Assembly (NCBI GenBank): GCA_030142905.1
Contig: JASJOG010000124.1
Location: 744,001-808,000 of the forward strand
Direction: 5' to 3'
DNA length: 64,000 nt
From: Heliopora coerulea
Lineage: Eukaryota > Cnidaria > Anthozoa > Scleralcyonacea > Helioporidae
Shown here: in pieces, positions 54,754 through 64,000 of the stretch
Position numbering within the stretch: the stretch's first letter is position 1
Layout: the number at the start of each line of letters is the position of its first letter
The notes under the pieces: model-generated
Databases searched by the model: none
What the model was told of the DNA's origin: nothing
Seen by the model: the letters and a program-made list of their open reading frames with translations, nothing else
Program-made: the position numbers and the translations under genes

Positions 54754-55850
54754 ATATATTTTCAGGAAAATAAATTACCAAACTCTCAAGAAACCTGATA
54801 AAATGGTCTCGAACAATTACTTAAGGAAACTAGAAAGTGCACGTCCTTTTTCCACAGTCACTTTGCCATCTTTAGGCACTTCAGGACAGTTCTCACGCCA
54901 TACGGCAATAATGAATTGTTTTAAGCACTCAATATGTAAAACTGGCCCAGTAATATTTCGTCTGCGCACTTTTTCCATGGTCGTGAATGTTTTCGAAGCC
55001 GAACCAAACAAAAACTGAAAATTAAAGTCGTGTAAAAGACTGCAACTGACGTACAAGACCGCAAAGAAGACTGAAACTGACGTACAAAATTTCCTTTCAT
55101 AGGTAGCAATTTTCGCTTCACTTTTTGCCCAAGCAAATGGCTGGGAGTTAGCATTCCGGACATGGAAATCTAGTTCACTGCGGCAACCTCGACGCGACGT
55201 AAACCGGAAGCAGCTAACTCCCTCGAAACGTTACTGCGTATGACTCCGGCGATGTTGACGTTCTCATGGACGCGGCCCCGACTTCATTTTCGTTCTTTTC
55301 ACGTCCTGTCAACAACGCCAGCAAAATTATGGATATTTCTGGGCCGAAAGGTACGATATGTCCCAACGACAATTCACAAGGATACGTGAAACTGTCTTAT
55401 TATTTATTTCGGCACATTAAGGCAAAGATATTTAATATTGAGAAAGGTTTTCATATGATTAAGAATCTTTGAATATGAATCTAAAACTTGTACAAGTAAA
55501 ACTATGACACTGTTGTAATTATGATTTAAATCTCTTTCTTTACTTTATCTTACGAAACACAAACACTCGCAACAGATTTTTACTGGGTTTGTAGACATTT
55601 TTGTAGGTCTATCACGGCACTAACTACTTTTAAAACACTGACAATTTTGCCTTTAAATTTTTTACAACACGAAATAACACATGCATGCAGGAGACTGATG
55701 AACATGACAAGATTTTTGTGAGATAAATTCTCCGCACAACTCTTTGGAACGAGGACAAGTATGGACAAGATTGGCCGTGTCTTTGTGCGAACACAAAACT
55801 CCAAAATATAAAGTAACACAAAGGTCAGTTCAAGACAGATTTTCGTTGCA
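54754..55850. other. interval between the kinase transposon and the Harbinger relic
   Basis: A minus-strand frame (54988-54817) reads MEKVRRRNITGPVLHIECLK and on to SSFLK; I do not recognise it. The 55150-55300 stretch is richer in CG dinucleotides than its neighbours. No other feature seen. Confidence 0.4.
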
Positions 55851-55852
55851 GA

Positions 55853-56409
55853 AAAAAAAAATACATGCGAAAATTTGCTGCCAAAGAAAAAGCAAGTGGA
55901 ATTAGTTCTGACGACATAGAGCTCGACATTGCTATGTGTGATATCCTTGAGCGATTTAGCGAAGCATATTCAGAACACGAGAAAGCGAGGGATAAAAAGA
56001 AGAAAACTACTCAAGACCGCAGCGGTAAAGCAGAACAGATGAGGAAAAGATCTCAAGAGACGTTTGTTGAGACAATGCAGTGGAACGACAATAGTGTACC
56101 AAAAAAGAAGAAATCGAAATCAGGATCCGATGCCCTGGAATACCTTAGAGAAAAGGGGTTCAGGGATGAAAAGTTTCCAAAGGCTGAGTTCATCTTAAAA
56201 AAAGCCGAAAACAAAAAAAGGGTGAGACAACAAGACAACAACAGTCGATGTTACAACATTTGGCTGGAAGTCAAAGTCGAGAAACTGAACAGATTTGCCA
56301 AATAAATCAGTTAAATCAGCAAATAAATCAGCAACAAAAACAATTTGCTTTATAACAACAGCAAAGTGCCATCATGATGGCTTTACTGCAGAAAATCGTC
56401 AAGAAGTGA
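55853..56409 (+). pseudogene. Harbinger-associated Myb/SANT-like protein, C-terminal part
   Basis: KYMRKFAAKEKASGISSDDI, IAMCDILERFSEAYSEHEKA, KAEQMRKRSQETFVETM and SGSDALEYLREKGF match the C-terminal half of the Myb-like helper protein of Harbinger transposons, which brings the transposase into the nucleus and to its DNA. It follows a good acceptor, TTTTCGTTGCAG, ending at 55851. Near 56220 the frame shifts: the true tail (QQQSMLQHLAGSQSRE, NQQINQQQKQF, stop, MALLQKIVKK) continues in another frame to 56409. The N-terminal Myb domain is missing. Confidence 0.65.
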
Positions 56410-56939
56410 AGTCAGAAAATTAACTTGACTCGAAGACTGAAAACGAACACCGACAAGTGTCAATATATTTATTTTGCTGGCATTTTCAGCTGCATGGCTT
56501 CTTTCTAGTTTTTCTTTGTTGCTGAAAGACTGTCTTTAAGATCAATAAGTTCAAATAAAATTTCAAACAAAATATTTTCAAACATCTGGAGGAGCTAAAT
56601 CGAAATACTTAGACGTGGTTGATCCATAAATACAAGAATATGCATTTCTGAGCACAACACAAACAAAGTACATTTTTCCTCCAGAGCTAAGTCCAATTTT
56701 TTCAATTTCTCTTGAAATCAAGAAATTTAAAACAATTCGTAATGTCTCCAAAATGCCATTCGACGGAAATTCTGACTTTTCTCATTGATTTCTTCCAAGC
56801 TTCTTGCACAGGGGTCAACCTTGCTCCTCTCAAGGCCCTTGTAAATGAGATTGTAATGGGAAAGTTGGGTCACAAACAAATACTCAACAAACTACAATTA
56901 GGTGCAAAAGAGTGCTGTTGAAATTGTTCTATAGCTAGC

Positions 56940-57150
56940 TAGAGACGGCTAACATACTGCTGTGATCTCTTTCCCCTCCACTGGCCCGTAAAGATTAGCA
57001 ACAAGGCCACTAGTTGCTGCAACAGCTTGAAATTTAAGAGAGTATACTTTTTTGTGACCATTGTATAAAGTTCAATGGTGAGACCCTGAACAACAAACAG
57101 GTACGGCAGTTCCATCAATAAAACTCCATGTGCATGTATCGAATTGGCGG
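56940..57150 (-). pseudogene. Harbinger transposase fragment
   Basis: The minus strand reads FDTCTWSFIDGTAVPVCCSG, a stop, then LYNGHKKVYSLKFQAVAA and SGLVANLYGPVEGK. This is the Harbinger DDE nuclease block around the first catalytic aspartate (IDGT) and the YNGHKR motif. It is convergent with the Myb-like gene, the standard two-gene layout of Harbinger elements. The remainder of the nuclease was not found. Confidence 0.8.
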
Positions 57151-57516
57151 AAATTTTTAAATTAGCTCGAGACAACCAGGGTTGATCAACGACAACGCGT
57201 GCTTTTACAGAAAGAAATCGCAGGTAAGTTTGTGATGCAAAGGACAGGCCACAGAGACATTAGGCCGAAAAGATCAACAGTATTTCCACTAAGTGAATAT
57301 TTCTAAAGCACTTGAGTGTGGATCTAGTTTACCTAAATAAGCTGTCGTTCACAAGGATAGCAAGGCATCGTTAAAAAAAAGTTTATCGATCCATATAGGA
57401 AGAAGTGATGTCAGTAAAGTAAGGAAATCTGACCAAACTAGTAGTATTAAGGAAAAGAAATGTCTTGTTGTCTTTGAGAAGTGTACACTTTTGCTGTTTC
57501 GAATGATTTAAGGTTA

Positions 57517-57785
57517 CACAGCAGTTTAGCGGACACCAGCGTGTCGCTGACCGTTTGAGGTGCATTTCCAATTGGTGAAAAATATCGTGCGCGCCACTTT
57601 TTCTTTTAGCGTTGGGCGCTGTCGAATAGAACCAAGCAGAAATCTATTCAATTTTTCCAATGCAACTGTCCCACGCGCGACATTTTACACCAAGTGAAAT
57701 TCACCTTCAGGGTAAGAGTTTGTATTAAGGTTAGTGAGCCTGCGATACGGTCACCGTTATATTGGTGTCCGCTAAACTGCAGTTG
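57517..57785. mobile_element. 269-bp MITE, GCAGTTTAGCGGACACCA TIRs, TA duplication
   Basis: Left end CAGTTTAGCGGACACCA followed by CTGACCG; right end gives the same on the minus strand (CAGTTTAGCGGACACCA ... GTGACCG). TA lies on both sides (57515-57516, 57786-57787). The AGCGGACACC core is shared with the element at 14681-15869. Confidence 0.85.
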
Positions 57786-58252
57786 TACCGGATTTAAATT
57801 TACCTTAAATACGAACAATGTGGAATTTGTTCGAGACAGTGCATGTAACTTCAAAGTAATGATCGTATTATAAATATGATGGTCTAGACAATATATTTAA
57901 ATAAAGGCAAAACGAAGACAAATTGAAATAAAAGAATTTAATAAACTGACGCTGAGTCATCAACTCCGAAATTTCTACAGTGTGATATTATTTTTAATTG
58001 ATCGGCTTAAATATAGTAGGTTAATTACAGTAACCAATTTAAGCCACCACATTGTAAATAATATCAAACATTGAAGATGTTCCAGGTTTAACGACGAAAC
58101 GTCAATTTATTAAATTCTTTTATTTAAATCTATGTCATCGTTATGCCTTTATCCCCTCGCCCACCACCCGAAGCGTGGTGCGAGGGTACTAATTTCGACG
58201 TGCGTGGAGTCCCTTTACATGGAGAAAAATTTTCGCTTTGTGTATGTATCTT

Positions 58253-58341
<89 letters not shown>

Positions 58342-58355
58342 ATATATATATATTT
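58253..58355 (+). repeat. (CTAT)n microsatellite with (TA)n end
   Basis: About 21 uninterrupted CTAT units (58253-58338) followed by (TA)7. All three forward frames stay open through it and read as YLSI repeats; that is an artefact, not a protein. Confidence 0.98.
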
Positions 58356-59413
58356 ATATCCATGGGTTCCGGTCACTCAAAAATGCCGTGTGCAAGCCCG
58401 AAGACTGGTATGTTGTTGAACAAACCGTACTTAGGTATCGTATTGAAGCAAATCGATTTGGTCTCGTCCTCTTTTCCCTTGTATGGATCTCTCGCAAGTT
58501 GTTTACATTATTTGAACATTGAAGCCAGTAAATGATTTAAGACCGGCAAAGGAAATGGCTTTCTTGGTGCCTGCGGCTGGTTTCGCCACCTCAGTAACTC
58601 GACAATTTATGACTTGACAGAGCAGTTCTCAAAGTTAGCTCCTTGGAATATGCATTTGCCAGCTGTTCACTTTTTGCAGCAACGCTTTGTCTTGGTTTTT
58701 TCTGATTTATATGAACAAAAGACCTAAGGGAACTCGCTTGTTGTCAGGACACTTGCTAAGCGACTAAGTGTATTAAAACGGCATTCTTCGCTGAAGTTGA
58801 ATAGATGTCGATTAGTATAAATCTTGGGATTTTCACGTTCTGGTAACCACTTACCTGAGCTGCACAATCACAGGGACGTAGGAATCGAGTAGCTATGAAG
58901 TACAAGTTCTGCGAACATAATTGTTTTGAGCAGCTTTCAAAAGTAGCTTCCCGACTTCATTCTTCCCTAAGGGAGACTTCTTGTACAAAATATTACCGCC
59001 TGGATTTTGCTGGTGCTTATTGGTAAAGTAGAATGAAGATTCTGGTTCGTTCATGTCTGTACGACGATTATTTTTCAACATTTTGCAGTATTTAAGTGGA
59101 CAGCGTTCATGGCCAATTGTTTGAGAAGTGGGATAGAACACTCGTCATCCAGAAAAGTTGTCCAGGCCATGACAGTCTTTGGATGCTTTCTCCTTTTTCC
59201 ACACAAAAATTTCATTGCCTCAATCAGGATTTTTTTCGCTATGAAATGTCACCCCATTGAAGACGTTAGGATGCATTTTGGGCTCGAAACAAAAATGCAA
59301 GGTAAACAGCTACCAGGTAACTCGCTGCAAAGCTACTTGTTTTTGGTCACCAAATTATCCTTCGGCAAAACAGTTGTCTGCTTTTGTCTTTCTCACTTCA
59401 AGAGTGATTTGTG
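58356..59413. other. non-coding interval
   Basis: No recognised gene or repeat. Short frames on both strands lack motifs. Confidence 0.4.
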
Positions 59414-60091
59414 CAGCCCTCGAAATTTCTCTAAATCTTCGACGGCAAAAAATTGCCGTCGATATTTTAGAGTTCGGCGGCAGCTCGACGGCAGCTCGAC
59501 GGCAATTATTTCCCTCGGGTTTATTGTAAGGGGAATTCTAAAACATATGTCGTAAGCAGCTGAATAATAAAAAAACAACTCAAAACTTTCCCATTTTAAT
59601 ATATAACTAGTCATACTAAACGTTGTTATTTTTAACAAATACGCAAGTAAAAAGAACAATGTCAATGAACAAACATCAGTCCATCTTAATTAATCCTCGT
59701 CTGTTTGAGATTCTTATTCAGAATCAGGATGAGAATCAGGAAGCAAATATGGGTCAATCGTCTCAATAGTTGTGGATTCCTTTTCTCAGTATTCATCATG
59801 AGTACTTTATGTAAGGCAATACGTAAGATCCATTTGTTAGTAAACAACGGTATTTAACGTCGCCATGAAAACACTTATTGTTGTCGAGCAATGATGAGGA
59901 ATAAAATTCAGGAAATCTTCAGATACTCATTTGTTCATAACATAGCAGTTGAGTTTCTTAGAAGAATTGATGAGATTCAGTTGGCAATACGCACAAAAAT
60001 CTTCGACGGCAAAAAATTGCCGTCGATAATTTCATTTTCGGCGGCATTATCGGCGGAAATTGCCTTTTGCCGTCGAAAATTTCGAGGGCTG
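59414..60091. mobile_element. 678-bp DNA transposon with perfect 15-bp TIRs and CGACGGCA-rich ends
   Basis: CAGCCCTCGAAATTT opens and AAATTTCGAGGGCTG closes it. TTTGTG flanks both ends (59408-59413, 60092-60097), a 6-bp direct repeat. Next to each end lies a cluster of CGACGGCA/TGCCGTCG words, including the palindrome TCGACGGCAAAAAATTGCCG (continuing TCGA) at both ends. No transposase. CAG termini suggest hAT, but the 6-bp duplication is unusual. Confidence 0.87.
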
Positions 60092-60159
60092 TTTGTGCAT
60101 AATGACCTTTACCGTATTCGATCGGTAATGCTTTCATCAAGATTTTAAAACCTCTCAAG

Positions 60160-62480
60160 AAAGTTTAAAGTCGTTTGTGTCTAAATTTACCGTTGAACCC
60201 TTAGTGTTGAGGTGCCACTGAATGCTTAGCTGAAAATACACAAGAGTTGCAGGTTTATACGCCATTTTTCTTTTTCATTGATGTTTTGCCTTGGAAAAAG
60301 TACGTCTTTTACTTCCTCTTCTCGTTCTTCTTTCGACAAAACTTGCACGAGGTTTGCTTGTCGTATTTTGTTTTATGTTTTGTATTTTCCGATTTTTGGT
60401 CAGCGATAAAACTGCAGAATTCGTTCATGTTTTCTTTGTTTACTTCGTCGATTTCGTAATTCGTTTCATGTTCGTCACCAAAGTCTTGTACTTCCGGATG
60501 AATACTTAGCATAAACCCTTATACCAGATCTTAAAGACATTTGTAACCAACTTTGATGTAACGTATAATTTATCAATTTTTAAAGTCAAAAAAATGTCAG
60601 AAAAATGTTCATTCATAAGCTGTCCGTTTGATAACCTATGAGAATGCTCCACTTTTAAGACGGAAAGTCCGGTCATCTAATAAAACGATCTTTCTTTAAT
60701 GCAAAATAAGTGAGAAGTCTAGTTGGAAAGTGACACGAACTACCATAAGCCCGCAAATAATTCAGGGTATTGATGCTATCATTCGTTGTTTAATAATTTA
60801 ATTGTAAGGATGGACATCTTATCATTTGTTAAGCCGTTGAACGTTATTCACACCGAACTTTTTGTTTTAATAAAGCAGAATTGAAATTTTAAACGTAATT
60901 TGCGGCCAAATTCTGTGTGGATTTTTCTTTATTGCATGTCCTCTTCCAGTTATAGTCAGGAGGATGTCTTCTTGAGAATTTTGAAAAATTATCATTGTTA
61001 CTTGGATTCTCGAGAGATATATCGGAAGGGTGGGCAAGGGGTTGTTGCGTGCACGTATTTCTAGTATAGATCTATTGTCTGGCTCATCATAACTATATCA
61101 TGATTAATTTAAGATTTCCATTTAGATCGCCTATTAATACTATTTTAATTCTATAAATTTTTAGGAATGTACGCATATCTGTCTTTGGGAATTTCATTAT
61201 ACATACATAAATTTATAATACGAAACTTGATTTAATTCATCAGCCCCACTCTCCCCTGCTGAATATGTAACTCCCTCCGCGGGCTTTTCGACACTTGATT
61301 GCGTAATGAGTGTGTAAGTTAAATAAAGGATTACGAATAAGAAACAGAACGTCGTCAATTTTGAGAAAAACAAATTGGCGAGGTATTTGCTTGAAATTAT
61401 CCTATAAACCATTTTATATCGGATTATATCTTTTGTCTGTTTGACACAATCAGTCAGGAATCACGAAAAATGTACATATCAAATAGCATATTTGAACAAG
61501 AAATAAAAGTACAATGGAAACGGAAGTTCGCAACTGAGGTAAGGGACTGTTAGTTACAGTGTTAACTGATATCGCCTCCATATACCCCTGTAAACAGGCA
61601 CAGGATAATGTAAAAAAGTAAAAAAAATCACTTACCTCCGCTCCGTTATGAAAATTCTTACAGCCTTGTTTCCTAAAAGCGAATAAACAATTTTTAGAAA
61701 ATTAAGAAATTAATTTACAAAGACATAAATCTTTTACCTCTAACTTGGAGCTTTTTAAAATGGAGGAAGGTTTTATATTCCGAAATAGGAGAATGTCCAT
61801 TCTAACTGTAACTCATGGAATTAATTTTCAGACTTACACTGCCGGTAAGTATATTGTACAGAACAGCTTAATTAATTTTTTTTATAAATTTCGCCCCTCT
61901 GATAATTCGTCCTCATAAGCTTATTTAGAAATAATTAAAGTGGAATGCGTTTGAAAATCCATTACACAAAATATATCAAACATAAAGATTCTGTCCGATA
62001 TTCAAGCACTGGGAAGAATTGGGAAAAATGTGAACCAGCGGAGACCTTTTTCGTATTTTTGTTTTTAATAAACTTCTTATTTCGTTTAACCCTTTTCTGT
62101 CCAAGACGTCTTCCTTTCATAATTAAAATCGTCTGGCGTTAGCCAGTGCAAAATTGTTTAGCTTTAGCCAGAGTATAAGTCGGGTATGCGTCGACAATAT
62201 CAAGCAGGAAACATCAACGTATCTCTTTTCTCCCAAAGGTGAGCAAGTGAGATTCGTGCTATAGAAAGCTATTCTTTTTAACTTCGAAAATCAGTTGCAT
62301 TTCATCCATTACATAATAACACGTGTACGCTGTAGAAGAAAAATTGTCGTCACTTCGAACATCTAAACAGCGTAACAAAAAACTGAACACAAAAGTCGTG
62401 AAAGGCTTAGAAATGTATCGTTATTCTCAGTCCTGAATAAATCACCGGAGTGGACCTTTTAATTTTGGTTACAAACAGTC
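60160..62480. other. non-coding interval
   Basis: No gene assigned. A minus-strand frame at 60512-60309 has a plausible protein composition but no family match. AT content is high from 60.5 to 62.1 kb. Confidence 0.4.
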
Positions 62481-62996
62481 CAACCGTCAGTGGCGTAGCT
62501 AGCATTTTTTCTTGGGGAGGCAAGCATTCAAATTTTCCGACAAATCAATCTTTCGCGTGGTCGAATGTTTGTAAATGTGCGTGGTCGTATGTTCGTAGAA
62601 ATACCTTCATATAGGTATAATCATAAGCCGCTGAACATGTTTACCATATATATTAGTATATTTACAGTATTGTTAATAATTGTGGCTAAAGGCCAAAGGG
62701 TATAAGTGAGTTCCTAATGAAGATTGTGTCAAATTGTTAAATTGTAAACTAGACTTCATGCATCATTGACGTATACCTAACCCAACCACAACGGTAATCA
62801 CAACCCTTAACCAGTAGAGTAACCCTTGATTTAGTGAAAGAACATAAACTTAGTATGATTAATTGTGGATGCAATTTTCCAACCTATCCCTTGCGTATAC
62901 TACCTAATCATACATTATCTTATCTGTAAACTAATCATTTCCTCAATTATTTCGTTTGTTGTTACCTGTTCCTCACTTTGACTAAGTTAGAAAGTT

Positions 62997-63040
62997 ACAA
63001 TAATAACAATATTAATAATAATAATAATAATAATAATCTC
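62997..63040 (+). repeat. (AAT)n microsatellite
   Basis: About ten AAT units with two imperfections, inside the hAT element. Confidence 0.9.
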
Positions 63041-63466
63041 CATTTTAACAGGTTAACCACATTCAGCTTAAGGAGCTGTTATAAATAGGGGAATTGTATT
63101 GGTCATTGCACTACATTTTTGGACATAGTCAATCGAGCCGTGGTCTGGAAACTCGGCAAACTACAAAGCCTCTATAATGAGGCTAAATGAGCTTCGATTT
63201 TAATTTTATGTTGAAAAGGCTACATCGTGATGTTATTGGATTATTGCTTCATTATGCATAAAACTCATTGTTTACACCATGCACAAGTTTACATAAACTT
63301 GAACAAAAAGATAAAACAAAGACTTTGGCCAAGTTTCCAGACCATATTTCCATTGACTATGGTTTACATGACCCAATTGTTCTTGGGAGTGGGAGTTTCT
63401 AAATGCATGCGTTTATCACAAGAGTTATTTAACTATTTTTCTCGTTTTTTGTTTAAAAATGGTTTC

Positions 63467-63725
63467 TGAAGTTCTCCAACGGTAAGAGAAGAAACACGTT
63501 CTCGATATACAGAGATGCATGCCAGATTTGATAGCCGCTTTTCAGACATTGTGCTCCTCAGGTAGGTTTTAACACGCTTTAAACAGCTGAATGCTCTTTC
63601 ATCGTGGGCTGAAGGGACAGTTTCAAAAGCGTTACAATGTTCACAAATTGAGCCGTCAAATTGTGCTTTATTAAAAATAACAACAAATCTTCAGCATCTT
63701 TTGGAACAGTGTCCCCTAATGCGCA
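63467..63725 (-). pseudogene. hAT transposase, C-terminal dimerisation domain, decayed
   Basis: The minus strand reads FETVPSAHDERAFSCLKRVK, then TYLRSTMSEKRLSNLACISV and YRERVSSLTVGELQK. This is the hAT C-terminal block (ERxFSxLKRxKTxLRSTM), carrying the last acidic catalytic residue. A frame change near 63640 separates it from the upstream part (LIKHN and similar). The rest lies beyond or is decayed. Confidence 0.82.
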
Positions 63726-64000
63726 AATAGCTGGCGAATGACATGTCAAAATAGCGAAAATTCGCAAATGCCAAATGATGTAAATAGCGCGAGTAGTGCG
63801 GATATTGAGTCATCAGAGTCATTATTAGAATTTTTCTGAGCGTTTGACTTGAATTGCAATTAAATTACAATTTCTAGACAGTTTCTTTTCAACCATCAGT
63901 TTTCCCATCAACCCAAATTTTCCGACTGAGGACAGAAATTTTCCGACAAACAGCTCTGCGAGGCGGCTTGAGGGGGGCGACCGCCGCCCTCCCAGCTTCC

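Larger units (their letters stand above)
62488..64000 (-). mobile_element. hAT DNA transposon, partial (runs off the window)
   Basis: CAGTGGCGTAGCTAGC at 62488 is a typical hAT terminus. A minus-strand hAT transposase C-terminus lies at 63467-63640. The element continues beyond 64000, so its other end and target duplication cannot be checked. The preceding octamer is CCAACCGT. Confidence 0.75.

Noticed and set aside
58132..58535. Three overlapping plus-strand open frames of 94-130 codons rich in YLSI
   Set aside because: They are the translation of a (CTAT)n microsatellite, which has no stop in any forward frame.
60309..60512. 67-codon minus-strand frame (NEFCSFIADQKSENTKHKTK) resembling recombinase-type N-termini
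   Set aside because: Resemblance is too short to support, and no recombinase sequence follows.

Overview
This is metazoan nuclear DNA, AT-rich and dominated by transposable elements. It has no operons and no prokaryotic genes. One ordinary spliced exon, from a Rab-like small GTPase, is flanked by consensus GT/AG splice sites. The mix of elements is typical of cnidarian genomes: several Ty3/gypsy types, Ty1/copia, Penelope-like elements, CR1/L2-like LINEs, hAT, Harbinger, an integrase-like DDE transposon and many small inverted-repeat elements. An anthozoan such as a stony coral or anemone is my best guess; this is inference from family resemblance, not a species call.

Layout. 1-5.0 kb: 3' part of a decayed Ty3/gypsy element with a truncated LINE inserted in its reverse transcriptase; its 3' LTR ends at 5036. 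5.0-9.1 kb: non-coding, with a Penelope-type fragment and a tRNA-derived repeat. 9.1-9.8 kb: gag relic. 9.88-13.06 kb: a complete hAT transposon with terminal inverted repeats, a tandem-repeat promoter and a transposase broken by one stop. 13.2-19.0 kb: inverted tRNA-derived SINEs, then a very old gypsy element split by two DNA transposons. 19.2-24.1 kb: small transposons and the Rab exon. 24.1-28.9 kb: a copia relic cut by a Tc1/mariner-like element, a Penelope-like fragment and a LINE, with a second Penelope fragment beside it. 29.2-33.8 kb: a young gypsy retrotransposon with 118-bp LTRs differing at one base. 33.8-38.2 kb: mostly featureless. 38.3-43.0 kb: a 2.3-kb direct tandem duplication. 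43-51.4 kb: a LINE, several fold-back elements and non-coding DNA. 51.46-54.75 kb: a DNA transposon with about 215-250 bp inverted repeats that carries both an integrase-like DDE transposase (minus strand) and an alpha-kinase gene (plus strand). 55.8-57.2 kb: a two-gene Harbinger relic. 57.5-64 kb: small transposons, a long tetranucleotide repeat and the start of another hAT element that runs off the window.

Most interesting item: the transposon at 51463-54747, where an alpha-type (atypical) protein kinase lies inside the terminal repeats and 6-bp target duplication of an integrase-like transposon, convergent with the transposase. Second in value is the clear nesting order of insertions, which dates families relative to each other. 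No host gene other than the Rab exon could be recognised.
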